The notes: generated from the sequence alone by a model not told the origin. Positions 1 through 12,223 are shown, counted from the first letter of the stretch. The stretch: DNA of 64,000 nt from Methanosarcina barkeri MS (GCF_000970025.1 NZ_CP009528.1:1785168-1849167); one strand, 5' to 3'. Translations and numbers: made by a program.

Positions 1-1
1 C

Positions 2-3016
<3,015 letters not shown>

Positions 3017-3033
3017 ATGAATGGAGGCAAAAA

Positions 3034-3720
3034 ATGGAGAATTATCTGGTAGTAGCAGCATTTGTCATAGCGGAATTTTTGGGAGCTTTAATTTATTTCA
3101 AAACAGAAGATTCTGTGAAAAGAACGTTGTTGACCTGTCTTGGACTTGGTTTTGCCATTGCAGTGGTTCTTCTGGATATTATCCCGGATGCTACTGAGGA
3201 TTTTTCAGCAGGATACTGGTTGATTGTGATTGGGTTCATTGCAATGGTTGTGGCAGGATTCTACACTAAAAGTGTTGGAAAGTATTCAGCCGTTTTAGGA
3301 TTAGCAATTCACAACATTGCAGAAGGCGTGATTATAACCACTGAGTTTGGACCGATTTCTCCGATTTTAGCAGTCGGAGCAATTCTGCACAAACTGCCAG
3401 AAGGAATGGTTTCCTTTTCATTACTAGATGAATTAGAAGACAAAACCAGGTTTGCAATTGCAGCTTTGATCGCATTGTTAATTCCAGTCGGTGCGATTGT
3501 ACCTATCTCTGACAGCATTACAAAACCGCTTATGGCGCTTAGTGCTGGTGTTATCCTTTATGTTGTAGGAAACCTGTTGATCACTATCATTTCCAAATAT
3601 TATGTAACTGAAATCGATAAAGGAAAACTAAGTAAAAAGCACGATCTAAATATAACTACGCTATCCTCTGTGGCGGTTTTCGGAGCAGTAATAGCCTGGA
3701 TATCCTGTTTGATGGCGTAA
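3034..3720 (+). CDS. ZIP-family metal transporter inside the vnf cluster
   Basis: This is a 228-residue polytopic inner-membrane protein with about seven to eight hydrophobic helices. The paired ZIP metal-site motifs are present: HNIAEG in one helix and HKLPEGM in the next, about 27 residues later. ZIP proteins move divalent metal (Zn2+, Fe2+, Mn2+) into the cytoplasm. The gene lies 17 bases after vnfK with a GGAGGC ribosome site, so it is very probably co-transcribed with vnfDGK. Its place suggests supply of iron or another metal for cofactor synthesis, but the substrate cannot be read from sequence. Vanadate is an oxyanion and not a usual ZIP substrate. Confidence 0.88.
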   Translation: MENYLVVAAFVIAEFLGALIYFKTEDSVKRTLLTCLGLGFAIAVVLLDIIPDATEDFSAGYWLIVIGFIAMVVAGFYTKSVGKYSAVLGLAIHNIAEGVIITTEFGPISPILAVGAILHKLPEGMVSFSLLDELEDKTRFAIAALIALLIPVGAIVPISDSITKPLMALSAGVILYVVGNLLITIISKYYVTEIDKGKLSKKHDLNITTLSSVAVFGAVIAWISCLMA

Positions 3721-3810
3721 AGTTGTAGCTAACGCGATCAACAAATTTTTTAACAAATTTTTTATTTTTTGGTTGAAACCAATTTCACAAACTAGAAAAT
3801 AGAGGGGAAT

Positions 3811-5340
3811 ATGGTCGGCATTGCTAACGAAAGTGTAGTGTTTTTTGGGCATTTAAGCGAACTTTATCAATTAGCAAAAGAAGGGAAAATTGAAACTAAA
3901 CTCCAGGGCAGCCATACCCGTCCCTGTAAATTCTGGACGGCAATGAAAATCCTGAGTGGCATTAAAAATACTGTTGTCATTGCTCATGGTCCCAGTGGCT
4001 GCGCATTTGGAGTAAAACAGGCTTACAAGCTCACAAATTGTAGAAACAGTGGTTCTCCATATGAGTCCATAATTACTACAAATATAGACGAGAAAGCCAT
4101 TGTATACGGTGGCGAAAAGGAACTAAAAGGCGCCATACTGGAGGTGGACAAAAAGTATAAGCCTGACGTTATTTTCGTAGCAACAAGCTGTGCCACCGGA
4201 ATAATTGGGGATTATGTAGATGCCATAGTAAATAAAATCAAGCCCAAAATTAATGCCGAAATCATGGCCATTCACTGCGAAGGCTTTGCTGGAGAATACA
4301 GGAGTGGGTTTGACCTGGTTTTCAGGCAGATTGTTCAGCTTATGGATAAGCCTGATTCGGAAAGCAGATCAAAGCTTGCTAACTCCGTCAACATCGTAGG
4401 GGGCAAAATGGGTCCTGAGAGGACGGAGATTGAAACTGATGTTAAAGAATTGAGGCGGTTAATAGAAAGTATGGGTGCAAATGTAAATGCCGTGATAGCA
4501 GGCAATTGTTCACTGGAAGAAATAAAACAGGCTCCCAGTGTGGCGGTAAATTGTACCCTTTGCCTTGATCTGGGATATGCGATAGGAAGAGAGATGCTAG
4601 ACCAATTTGATACTCCCTTGAACTCCACTATCCTTCCTTATGGTATAAGCGCAACTGAGAGGTGGCTGAGAGAAGCAGCAAAGCATTTACACATGGAAAA
4701 TGAAGCTGAAAAATTAATCAAAAGAGAATATGAAGCCATCCGCATCGAGTTTGAAGAGGCAAAAAAATACCTTGCAGGCAAAATGGCAATTGTTGAAGGA
4801 CATGATGCGATAAAGTCTCTGTCAATTGCTCATATGCTTGAACGCGATTTTGGTATGAGGGCAGTAATATACAATTTTCATCCATGGAGTACGCAGGCAA
4901 GAGAAACAAGTATTGATTACCTCTTAGAGACCGGGCTTGATCCGGAAATACTGATCACAAAAGGTACGCTTGCCTTTGGAAAATATGAGGCAATGGTTCA
5001 GACTGAAAATGAGCTTATGGAATATCTGGGAGATCTGAATCCTGAGACAACCGTGTATTTTGGGTCATCAATGAGCTTTCCGAATATTCCAGTAGTTGAT
5101 TTAAATGCCATATTGAACCGCCCTAGATTTGGATATAGAGGAGCCTTAAAGGTAGCTAAATGCATCTGCACTGCTCTTGAGTATTCTTTCAGACCGCGCA
5201 GCTGGGTTACGAAAAAAATGGTATTCCCTGAAGACTCCGGGCTATGTTCAGCCCAGTCCCTTACACCGAAACTGGCTCAGGATTTGCCGGATTGCACGGT
5301 TTATGCAGGAAGGGAGAGAGGCAAATGTATGATGAGTTAA
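3811..5340 (+). CDS. vnfE: Nitrogenase cofactor scaffold, NifE-like (VnfE)
   Basis: This 509-residue protein belongs to the NifD/NifE superfamily. It is a scaffold half of the complex on which the NifB-cofactor is matured before insertion into the VFe protein. Family features include SHTRPCKFWTAMKILSGIKN, AHGPSGCAFGVKQAYKL and VATSCATGIIGDY, which place conserved cysteines as in P-cluster-type sites, and the C-terminal PRFGYRGALKVAK. The catalytic-cofactor His region of VnfD is absent, which fits a scaffold rather than the enzyme. A 90-base gap after the ZIP gene contains an AT-rich stretch, so an internal promoter is possible. The 3' end overlaps vnfN by 16 bases. The start at 3811 has GAGGGGAA just upstream. 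Confidence 0.9.
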   Translation: MVGIANESVVFFGHLSELYQLAKEGKIETKLQGSHTRPCKFWTAMKILSGIKNTVVIAHGPSGCAFGVKQAYKLTNCRNSGSPYESIITTNIDEKAIVYGGEKELKGAILEVDKKYKPDVIFVATSCATGIIGDYVDAIVNKIKPKINAEIMAIHCEGFAGEYRSGFDLVFRQIVQLMDKPDSESRSKLANSVNIVGGKMGPERTEIETDVKELRRLIESMGANVNAVIAGNCSLEEIKQAPSVAVNCTLCLDLGYAIGREMLDQFDTPLNSTILPYGISATERWLREAAKHLHMENEAEKLIKREYEAIRIEFEEAKKYLAGKMAIVEGHDAIKSLSIAHMLERDFGMRAVIYNFHPWSTQARETSIDYLLETGLDPEILITKGTLAFGKYEAMVQTENELMEYLGDLNPETTVYFGSSMSFPNIPVVDLNAILNRPRFGYRGALKVAKCICTALEYSFRPRSWVTKKMVFPEDSGLCSAQSLTPKLAQDLPDCTVYAGRERGKCMMS

Positions 5341-6665
5341 AATTCGATAACTGCAACCATAGCAAAGACCCTATGGTCGGATGTGCTCTTGAAGGTGCCA
5401 CCGGAGTGCTGGCTGGCATAAAAGACATTAGCATTGTCATACATTCCCCGCAAGGCTGCTCTTCAACGGTTTCGGCAGCTTATGACGTCCATGAAATTGA
5501 TTTTACGAAAAGAAAAGTTGCATGCACCAGGCTTTTTGAAACTGATGTGGTTATGGGCGCTTCAAGCAAGCTGAAAAACTTAATCGAAGAAGCCGACTCG
5601 AAATTTAAAACTAAGGCGATATTCGTAGTTGGTACATGTGCAGCTGATATCATTGGTGAGGATATTGAAGGCTTATGCCGAAATATCCAGCCACAAATTA
5701 ATGCGAAGCTTATTCCCTTGATGGCAGGAGGATTTAGAGGAAACCTCTATGATGGCATTGAACTGGGACTGAATGCATTATTTCCCTTTATAAAAAAACA
5801 GAAAGAAAAAATTCCAGATAGTGTAAACCTAATAGCGCCTCAGGCAAACCTGAACCCTACCTGGTGGGCAGACTTGAAATGGGTACGTGAAACCCTTGAA
5901 AAAGTAGGAATTAAAGTTCAGGCTGTACTTCCTCACGATACGTCTCTGGAAGAACTGGATAATGCTGGGCTAGCATCGGCAAATATACTTCTCAGTCACG
6001 ATGCGGGGTATAAGTTTGGGGTAAAAATGCAGGAAGTACATGGTATACCACTTATACTATCGGATATTCCACTCCCAATAGGACTTAAAAATACTGCAAG
6101 ATGGCTTCGTGCAGTGGGAAATTACTTTGGCGTCGAAGAAAAGGTTGAGGCAATAATAAAAGACGGAGAATATATGGCCATTGACGTTCTGAGACGCAGA
6201 GGACTGATGATGATTCCTAGGTACCGTAACTGCAGAGTAGCCGTTTCTGCAGATGCGACTATGGGAATAGGCCTGACCAGAATGTTATTTGAAGAGCTGG
6301 AGATGATTCCGGAACTGTTGCTGTTCAGATCGCCTGTTTCTGACTCCCAGTTGTTGCTGGAAAATGAGCTTAACGATATGGGAATTACTCCAAAGGTTGT
6401 CTTTTCGGCGGATGGATATCAGATAAAACAATCCTTGATGGAAAGCTGTGTAGATGCTGTATTTGGCTCTTCGTGGGAGTATTATCTGGCTGAAGAACTG
6501 GGGATAAAGTTTGTGTTTGATGTATTTAGCCCGACAAACCGACAGAATTACTTGAACAGGGCATATTTCGGATACGAAGGCATGTTGAACTTTTTGGAAA
6601 ATGTTGCAAACGACTGGGAAAGAGCTCTGCGTTCAAAGCACATTAACTGGGAAGAGTATTCGTAA
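5325..6665 (+). CDS. vnfN: Nitrogenase cofactor scaffold, NifN-like (VnfN)
   Basis: This 446-residue partner of VnfE would form the VnfEN hetero-oligomer. It has NifN/NifK-type blocks: DPMVGCALEGATGVLAGIKD, HSPQGCSSTVSAAYD, VVGTCAADIIGEDIEG and the C-terminal AYFGYEGMLNFLENV. An upstream in-frame ATG exists at 5244. The start at 5325 is preferred because it begins MYDELKFDNC, is preceded by a strong GGAAGGGAGAG site, and leaves a short 16-base overlap with vnfE. The gene sits immediately before the NifX-like carrier, as in many nif and vnf clusters. Confidence 0.9.
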   Translation: MYDELKFDNCNHSKDPMVGCALEGATGVLAGIKDISIVIHSPQGCSSTVSAAYDVHEIDFTKRKVACTRLFETDVVMGASSKLKNLIEEADSKFKTKAIFVVGTCAADIIGEDIEGLCRNIQPQINAKLIPLMAGGFRGNLYDGIELGLNALFPFIKKQKEKIPDSVNLIAPQANLNPTWWADLKWVRETLEKVGIKVQAVLPHDTSLEELDNAGLASANILLSHDAGYKFGVKMQEVHGIPLILSDIPLPIGLKNTARWLRAVGNYFGVEEKVEAIIKDGEYMAIDVLRRRGLMMIPRYRNCRVAVSADATMGIGLTRMLFEELEMIPELLLFRSPVSDSQLLLENELNDMGITPKVVFSADGYQIKQSLMESCVDAVFGSSWEYYLAEELGIKFVFDVFSPTNRQNYLNRAYFGYEGMLNFLENVANDWERALRSKHINWEEYS

Positions 6666-6690
6666 CTAGCTAAAAAATGGAGCTTGTAAT

Positions 6691-7140
6691 ATGGACACTG
6701 AATGTACAACTTTAAATGAGGTAGAAAAACAGAGCTCTGAAAAATTCAAGGTGGCAGTTACTTCAAAGGGTGGAAAACTTGTTGACCAGCACTTTGGGCA
6801 AACAACAGATTTTATGATTTTTGAGATTAATGGTGAAGATTATAAGTTTCTTGAGACTCGCTCGACAAAGAAGTACTGCAATGGAGGTCACGAGCTTAAC
6901 AAGCAATCTCATGGAAAAAAAGAAGCAATAGTAACTATCTCTGATTGTGATGCTGTACTTTCTATGAAAATAGGCCTGGGTGCACAAAAAAAGCTTGGGG
7001 AACTTGGAATCGAGTGCATTGAATATTGTTACACCGTTGAGAGGGGATTGAAATATTTGCAAACCATGAGGAAGCAAAAACAAATGAAAAAAATTAGCCC
7101 ACATTCTACAGCATTATTTAAAATCAATAATTTTTCCTGA
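6691..7140 (+). CDS. vnfX: NifX/NifB-C-terminal domain protein, likely VnfX-type cofactor carrier
   Basis: This 149-residue protein contains one dinitrogenase iron-cofactor domain (the fold shared by NifX, NafY and the NifB C-terminus), roughly residues 18-128. It has the family pattern GGKLVDQHFGQTTDF followed by KKYCNGG and a DCDAVLSMKIG block. Proteins of this type bind NifB-co or the maturing cofactor and pass it between NifB, the EN scaffold and the apo-enzyme. It lies 25 bases after vnfN with a GGAGCTTG site. The last 25 residues are Lys-rich and poorly conserved in type. The symbol follows the location; the exact step served is inferred. Confidence 0.8.
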   Translation: MDTECTTLNEVEKQSSEKFKVAVTSKGGKLVDQHFGQTTDFMIFEINGEDYKFLETRSTKKYCNGGHELNKQSHGKKEAIVTISDCDAVLSMKIGLGAQKKLGELGIECIEYCYTVERGLKYLQTMRKQKQMKKISPHSTALFKINNFS

Positions 7141-7277
7141 TTCCAGACAGTAATAAGCTGCCATATATTAAGAAGTATCTTTTTGATGATAGCAGATGCT
7201 ATGTCAAGAGTACCTTTGCCACTAATATTTGACTGGAAAATTATTGCTGTATTCTAAAAATAAAAAGAGGTACCTGG

Positions 7278-8417
7278 ATGAACAATAAAACAATAGTTAT
7301 TCTATTTGTTGCAATCACGGCAGTATTAGTTTTCACCGGCTGTACGGGAGAAAAAATCAGTCAGGTGGCACAGGATAATACTACAGAGGTATCCACTTCA
7401 AACGATAAAAATGTGGAAAATGCGACAAACGTATCCACTTCAAACGATAAAAGTGGGGAAACTAGAATTGTTACTGATTCGGCAGGCAGACAAGTAGCAG
7501 TTCCTATAAAAGTGGAAAGAGTTGCAGATACCTGGATGGGACATAATGAAGTGCTGGCTATGCTTGGAGCTGATGACAGGCTTGTTGCAACTATGTTCAG
7601 CTCCAAAAAAAGACCATGGGCGTATAAAGTTTGCCCGGCCTATTATAATGCTGTAACACTCAGCCCAACATATGATGTGGAAGCTTTGCTTGCTACCAAG
7701 CCAGATGTTGTTTTCATGCCAAGCAGAGATAAAAATATCGAGAAAGTATCCGCTCTTGGAGTCCCTGTTGTAGAGGTAAGTTTTACAGATTTTGATTCTA
7801 TGAAAAAATGTTTTTCAGATACTGCGAATGCTTTGGGAGACGAAGAGGCTTTAGAACGTTCACAGAAATATAATGCATATCTGGATAGCAAATTAGAATT
7901 GGTAAGAAATATTTCATCCAGAATACCTTACGACGAAAGGCCAAAAGTTCTCCATCTCGTATCACTGTCACCTTTGTGCGTAGATGGTGGCGGAAATATC
8001 ATCAGTGATTGGATTGAAGCTGCAGGAGGCATCAATGCTGCTGAAGAAGTAAAAGGTGGTATTATGCAGGAAGTTTCAATGGAACAAATCTTGAAGTGGA
8101 ATCCTGATATGATTATTCTTAGTGTGAATGCCAAATCTGAAGAAAAAGAGAAGATAATGAATAGCGAGTCCTGGAAGAAGGTTAAAGCAGTTCAAAATAA
8201 CAATGTGTTTGTAAATCCAGAAGGAGCGTTCATATGGAGTCGAGCCGGAGCAGAACAAGCTCTTCAGATTCAATGGGCTGCAAAAACCATCAATCCGGAT
8301 ACGTTTCAATCCATTGATATAAACAATGAAACAAAGTGGTTCTACAAGACCTTTTTTGATTACGAGCTTACAGATGAGGATGTTCAAAAAATTTTGAATG
8401 CACAGGCTCCAGATTAA
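7278..8417 (+). CDS. Lipoprotein substrate-binding protein of an ABC importer (FecB/BtuF type)
   Basis: This 379-residue protein starts with a hydrophobic signal and a lipobox-like FTGCTG with Cys22, so it is probably a membrane-anchored extracellular receptor. A Ser/Thr/Asn-rich linker with a duplicated VSTSNDK follows. The mature part fits the periplasmic-binding family that serves iron-siderophore, cobalamin and other metal-chelate importers (RIVTDSAGRQVAVPIKVERV, then KWNPDMIILS). No ATPase or permease adjoins it on this strand; the nearest are the minus-strand pair at 11411-13257. Its place behind the vnf genes suggests import of a metal needed for nitrogenase, which is inference. A 137-base gap precedes it, with a GAGGTACC ribosome site. 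Confidence 0.85.
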   Translation: MNNKTIVILFVAITAVLVFTGCTGEKISQVAQDNTTEVSTSNDKNVENATNVSTSNDKSGETRIVTDSAGRQVAVPIKVERVADTWMGHNEVLAMLGADDRLVATMFSSKKRPWAYKVCPAYYNAVTLSPTYDVEALLATKPDVVFMPSRDKNIEKVSALGVPVVEVSFTDFDSMKKCFSDTANALGDEEALERSQKYNAYLDSKLELVRNISSRIPYDERPKVLHLVSLSPLCVDGGGNIISDWIEAAGGINAAEEVKGGIMQEVSMEQILKWNPDMIILSVNAKSEEKEKIMNSESWKKVKAVQNNNVFVNPEGAFIWSRAGAEQALQIQWAAKTINPDTFQSIDINNETKWFYKTFFDYELTDEDVQKILNAQAPD

Positions 8418-8457
8418 TCAGAAACTTTAGTGTAAACTTTGGTTTTTTAGGGGTATC

Positions 8458-8494
8458 AAGTTGTTTTGCAAGGCTGAGATACATTAAACAACTT
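8458..8494. terminator. Hairpin after the vnf-cluster binding-protein gene
   Basis: AAGTTGTTT at 8458-8466 is the exact complement of AAACAACTT at 8486-8494, giving a 9-bp stem around a 19-base loop, 40 bases past the stop at 8417. It could end the vnf transcript, though no long T-run follows directly. Confidence 0.4.
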
Positions 8495-8527
8495 AGCCTT
8501 TAGCTTTGTGTTCAAGATCTCAGAATA

Positions 8528-8590
8528 AGTAAACAAGTGGACAGCTACAGTAAATAAGTGGACAGCTACAGTAAATAAGTGAACAGCTAC
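8528..8590. repeat. Three tandem 21-bp units
   Basis: Three direct copies of a 21-bp unit (AGTAAATAAGTGGACAGCTA plus C) lie in the leader region of the next gene. The first copy differs at AGTAAACAAG and the last at GTGAACAG. No coding frame is apparent. Confidence 0.85.
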
Positions 8591-8639
8591 TAAATTATTG
8601 AAACATTAACTAAAATTACTTTTCAGGTGAGGTGTGACT

Positions 8640-9149
8640 ATGAGTCTGATTATAGGCCGGGTCTGGAAATACGGAAACAACATTAATACTGATGAAATAA
8701 TCCCGGGTAAGTATTTGCGGAGCAAAGATATACAGATCTTTGCAGCTCATGCAATGGAGGGAATTGACCCGGAATTCACAAAAAAGTTCAGGTTTGGAGA
8801 TATCATTGTTGCAGGCACTAACTTCGGCTGTGGGTCTTCAAGAGAGCAGGCTCCTCTTGCCTTGAAATATGCAGGAGTGTCATGTGTTATAGCAAAGTCT
8901 TTTGCAAGGATCTTTTTCAGAAATGCAATCAATATCGGGCTACCTCTCATAGAAGTTGATATTGAATGCCAGGAAGGAGATAAAGTTAAAGTTGATCTGG
9001 CCAAAGGTGAAGTTATAGTCTCAGACAAAGACACATTCAGGGGAAATAAACTGCCGGATTTCCTTCTTGAGATACTCAACGATGGTGGACTTGTAGCTCA
9101 TAGAAAAAAACTCCAGAGAAAGAAAAACAAAACAATTATACCAGGTTAA
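8640..9149 (+). CDS. Homoaconitase / isopropylmalate isomerase small subunit-like protein
   Basis: This 169-residue swivel-domain subunit belongs to the archaeal two-subunit aconitase family (LeuD, AksE or HacB). It shows [22 protein letters not shown] and [16 protein letters not shown]. The loop after the first motif reads KYLRSKD. In Methanocaldococcus the small subunit with YLRT acts on homocitrate-type substrates and the one with YLVY on isopropylmalate, so YLRS leans toward homoaconitase. An upstream GTG at 8634 is possible, but the ATG at 8640 has AGGTGAGGTG at normal spacing. No large subunit lies in the window, so the partner must be elsewhere. Its neighbour genes make homocitrate, so it may link homocitrate to the coenzyme B pathway. 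Confidence 0.8.
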   Translation: MSLIIGRVWKYGNNINTDEIIPGKYLRSKDIQIFAAHAMEGIDPEFTKKFRFGDIIVAGTNFGCGSSREQAPLALKYAGVSCVIAKSFARIFFRNAINIGLPLIEVDIECQEGDKVKVDLAKGEVIVSDKDTFRGNKLPDFLLEILNDGGLVAHRKKLQRKKNKTIIPG

Positions 9150-9187
9150 TTTAAAGAAAAATGTATGAGTTAATCGAAAGACTCTAT

Positions 9188-9270
9188 ATCCTATTGTACC
9201 TAAAACAGATCATATTGTGCCTAAAATACATCCTATTGTACCTAAAGCAGATCATATTGTGCCTAAAATA
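9188..9270. repeat. Two tandem 42-bp units between converging genes
   Basis: A 42-bp unit is present twice (period 42, starts at 9188 and 9230). Each unit consists of two related ~21-bp halves, ATCCTATTGTACCTAAAAC and ATCATATTGTGCCTAAAA. It fills most of the gap between the converging small-subunit gene and nifV-alpha. Confidence 0.85.
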
Positions 9271-9281
9271 AATAGTATGCC

Positions 9282-10175
9282 TTAAAGATTAGACACCAAA
9301 GACCCAACTACTGGCTTATATGGGAACAATGTCCTTTCACTTGCTCTTGAGACCATTTCAGCCAGAAACGGCAAAGCTTCAAGCTCAATTCCACAATCGT
9401 AGTTGTAAAAACGTTTTAATGAAAATGCTGTCTCTTCCATTGAGGCATTTCCAGCACGTTCCCCTAGCCCTGTTACTGTTACACTTGCAAACTTTGCTCC
9501 CGCTTTATATGCTGCCAGGGTATTTGCTACGGCCAGGCCGAAATCATTATGCGCATGAATTTCAACAGGAAGAGGGTTATGATCTGCAATTTCTTTTATT
9601 TTGCGATATGTTGTAAAATGGTCCAGGCATCCTACGGTATCCGAATATCGGATTCTTATTGCACCGTAAGAAGCTGCAATATCTGCATATTGAAGAAAAA
9701 ATTCTGGATCTGCCCTTGAGGCATCTTCAGCTCCTATAATAATCGTTACCCCGTAGTTTTGGAGATATTCCATGCATTTTTTCAATTGGTCCAGCACCCA
9801 GGTTCGGCTTTTTTGGAGTTTATGTTCAATATGCAGATCGGATACCGGCAAAGACACATGAACAAATTTAAATCCGCAATCAATAGACGCCTTTAAATCT
9901 TCTAAATTTGCTCTGTTCCATGCAATAAGGTTCGATTTTATCGGCAGGTTGAGCATTAGTTTCAGGTCTTCACATTCCTGTTTTCCCATAGCAGGAATGC
10001 CAGCTTCAATCCATTTCACTTTTGCTTTATCTAAAGCCAAAATTATATTCATTCTTTCTTCAACCGAAAACACAACACCTGCAGATTGTTCCCCATCACG
10101 CAATGTGGTGTCAATGATTTCAAAGCCTTCATTTCTAATCACAGGAGATTTCTCCTTTAATTGATAAGTGGACAT
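9282..10175 (-). CDS. nifV: Homocitrate synthase catalytic subunit, NifV-alpha type (no C-terminal domain)
   Basis: This 297-residue protein is a complete TIM-barrel half of a homocitrate/isopropylmalate synthase. The metal and substrate residues are visible: [10 protein letters not shown] (residues 21-30) and [10 protein letters not shown] with His207 and His209, then [13 protein letters not shown]. It ends shortly after the barrel and lacks the C-terminal communication and dimer region of full NifV. The upstream gene supplies that region, overlapping by 41 bases. This arrangement matches the split nifV-omega/nifV-alpha pair known from Clostridium pasteurianum. Homocitrate is the organic ligand of the nitrogenase cofactor, so the pair fits the vnf cluster it faces. 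Confidence 0.85.
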   Translation of the reverse strand: MSTYQLKEKSPVIRNEGFEIIDTTLRDGEQSAGVVFSVEERMNIILALDKAKVKWIEAGIPAMGKQECEDLKLMLNLPIKSNLIAWNRANLEDLKASIDCGFKFVHVSLPVSDLHIEHKLQKSRTWVLDQLKKCMEYLQNYGVTIIIGAEDASRADPEFFLQYADIAASYGAIRIRYSDTVGCLDHFTTYRKIKEIADHNPLPVEIHAHNDFGLAVANTLAAYKAGAKFASVTVTGLGERAGNASMEETAFSLKRFYNYDCGIELEALPFLAEMVSRASERTLFPYKPVVGSLVSNL

Positions 10176-11325
10176 TAGATTCTTTTATCGCTTCCATATG
10201 TAAATTATAAAGAGTTTTAAGCTGAGCATCTGTCACCGGTTTTTTTTGCAGAACCGCTGTATGCCTTACTTTATCAAGCAGTGTAGCTGCTTCCTGCGGA
10301 CTAAGAGACAGATCCAGTTGTCGAAATTTTTGTGTTAAGGATGCTGTTCCTGAGTGTTTTCCTATCACTAAAAACCTGCTTAGACCAACTTCTTCAGGCT
10401 TGATCGCTTCATATAAATTTGGATTTTTGATAATACCGTCAACATGGATACCGGATTCGTGTGCGAATACATTTTTTCCTATAATGGCTTTTTCTCCGGG
10501 CAATATAATGCCAGCCCTGTGTAAAATGTTCTCACAATCTGCTGCAATAGTATAACCATTAGGTACCTGTTCATTTTTCCACAAATGCCTTGCTGCCATT
10601 AAGACTTCTTCCATGGCTGCTACTCCTGGAATCCCAATACCGCTAACTGCCGTTGCGACATACTCAACGCCTGCCCGTAATGCTGAAAGCGTATTGGCAG
10701 TAGCCATACCATAATTATTGCATCCCATGTATTCAACAGGACATTGAGCCATATCCGTGAAAAGATTAAGTTTATTATAAGTAGTGAAAGGGTCCATTTT
10801 CCCGTTTACATCGCCCAGTATCAACCTTTTTATCTCGTACTCAGCAATGAAGGGATCTAATATATCTACTATATTTACTTCTTCTACTGGGAATTCCAGT
10901 GCATTATCAATACTTAGATAAATTTCCTGATTATTACTACAAACTGTTTGCAGTACATGTTCAGTTAGTTTAAGTTTATCGTGTATGGAGGCAAATGGAT
11001 CCAGAGAAATATTGATTACTATTTTTGAAAACCCGAGCTTTTTCGCCTTGTATACCTCTTGCTCTGAACATTCCACTCTACATCTTAAATTTTCCAAAAG
11101 GTCATCGGTCTTAAATTTAACCATTTTTTTATCTAATTTAACCATACTTGTCTTTAATTTGACCACGTTTGTCTCTAAACTGCTCAAAGAAACATCTGCC
11201 ACGTCCAGTGAATACTTCTTTAAAACAGACAGAATAAACTTAAAATCGGCAGGATCATTAAATCCAAGGCGTAGTATCTCGTTTATTGTATAATCCACAA
11301 TTGAAATTTTATTGTTTTCCTTCAA
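10135..11325 (-). CDS. nifV: Homocitrate synthase accessory subunit, NifV-omega type (degenerate barrel plus C-terminal domain)
   Basis: This 396-residue protein is homologous to homocitrate synthase over its length. The first half has lost catalytic residues: the DTTLRDGEQ segment is replaced by VDYTINEILRLGF, the HxHND metal motif reads YMGCNNYG, and GLGERAGN reads GIGIPGVA. The second half keeps the regions missing from its neighbour, including NVFAHESGIHVDGI, VIGKHSG and a helical C-terminus. It should therefore pair with the catalytic alpha subunit to form one enzyme. A Lys/Val-rich insert with repeated VKLKTSMVKLDKKMVKFK occurs near residues 54-71. It is the first gene of this minus-strand pair. 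Confidence 0.83.
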   Translation of the reverse strand: MKENNKISIVDYTINEILRLGFNDPADFKFILSVLKKYSLDVADVSLSSLETNVVKLKTSMVKLDKKMVKFKTDDLLENLRCRVECSEQEVYKAKKLGFSKIVINISLDPFASIHDKLKLTEHVLQTVCSNNQEIYLSIDNALEFPVEEVNIVDILDPFIAEYEIKRLILGDVNGKMDPFTTYNKLNLFTDMAQCPVEYMGCNNYGMATANTLSALRAGVEYVATAVSGIGIPGVAAMEEVLMAARHLWKNEQVPNGYTIAADCENILHRAGIILPGEKAIIGKNVFAHESGIHVDGIIKNPNLYEAIKPEEVGLSRFLVIGKHSGTASLTQKFRQLDLSLSPQEAATLLDKVRHTAVLQKKPVTDAQLKTLYNLHMEAIKESNVHLSIKGEISCD

Positions 11326-11410
11326 TTCAATTCCTTTCCCGATATGTAATTTAACCTGGATTGATGTATTTGATCAAGTGAGTGAATAAGAAACTGTAAT
11401 CTTTCAAAAG

Positions 11411-12223
11411 TCAGGAAAATCCTGCATCCACATGTTGTTGTATTTGCATAGGAATACATGCTCTTCTATGCTCATCTACATCTATAATTCTAACATCAAT
11501 TCCATAGACCTGTTTCATATTATGTTCAGTGACAACAATTTCCGGTTTTCCTGTTTCCATAATTGTGCCCTGATTCATGATAGCTACCTTATTACAGGAT
11601 AAAAAGGCGTGGTCTGGAAAATGTGAAGTCATTACAACCGATAGCCCAGTTTTAGATAATTCCTTTATGACTTTGAGCGTTCGTATCTGGTTCCCAAAAT
11701 CCAGATGGGATGTTGGTTCGTCGAGGAGAAGGATTTCGGGCTGTTGAGCTATTGCTCTTGCCATTAAAACAAGCTGTCTTTCACCACCACTGATCTCAGT
11801 GTAGGTTTTATTCTTTAGATGCAAGATTCCAAGCCTTTCCAGAGCCTCTTCAGCAATTTTATAATCTTTCGTTCCGGGAACAGATGTTAAACTCAAATGT
11901 GGAGTTCTGCCCATCAGAACTATATCGAGAACTGAAAACGCAAAAATTGAACTATTTGATTGCGGGATATATCCGATGATTTTTGCAAGTTCAGTTTCTT
12001 TCATTGAGTAAATACTCTTATTTTTCAGTAATATCTCGCCGCTTTTCAGTTTAAGCAAGCTGTTCATACATTTGATTAAAGTCGATTTTCCGGTCCCGTT
12101 AGGCCCCAGAATACATAGGACGTCCCCCTTCTCAACTGAGAGGTTTACGTTTTTGAAGACGTTTTTCTTTCTGTTGTAAGAGAACTCTGCATCCCTAATA
12201 TCCATAATATTGCTCATGACCAT
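11411..12223 (-). CDS. ABC importer ATPase (FecE/BtuD type)
   Basis: This 270-residue cytoplasmic nucleotide-binding subunit has Walker A GPNGTGKST, Q-loop YIPQSNSS, signature SGGERQLVLMARAI, Walker B ILLLDEPTSHLD and the switch His in MTSHFPDH. It is the iron-chelate/cobalamin/heme-type family. Its 5' end overlaps the permease gene by about 10 bases, so the two are coupled. MSNIMDIRD, two codons in, is an alternative start. No binding-protein gene adjoins on the same strand, but two lipoprotein receptors of the matching family lie at 7278 and 13918. The substrate is unknown; a metal for nitrogenase is a reasonable guess. Confidence 0.93.
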   Translation of the reverse strand: MVMSNIMDIRDAEFSYNRKKNVFKNVNLSVEKGDVLCILGPNGTGKSTLIKCMNSLLKLKSGEILLKNKSIYSMKETELAKIIGYIPQSNSSIFAFSVLDIVLMGRTPHLSLTSVPGTKDYKIAEEALERLGILHLKNKTYTEISGGERQLVLMARAIAQQPEILLLDEPTSHLDFGNQIRTLKVIKELSKTGLSVVMTSHFPDHAFLSCNKVAIMNQGTIMETGKPEIVVTEHNMKQVYGIDVRIIDVDEHRRACIPMQIQQHVDAGFS

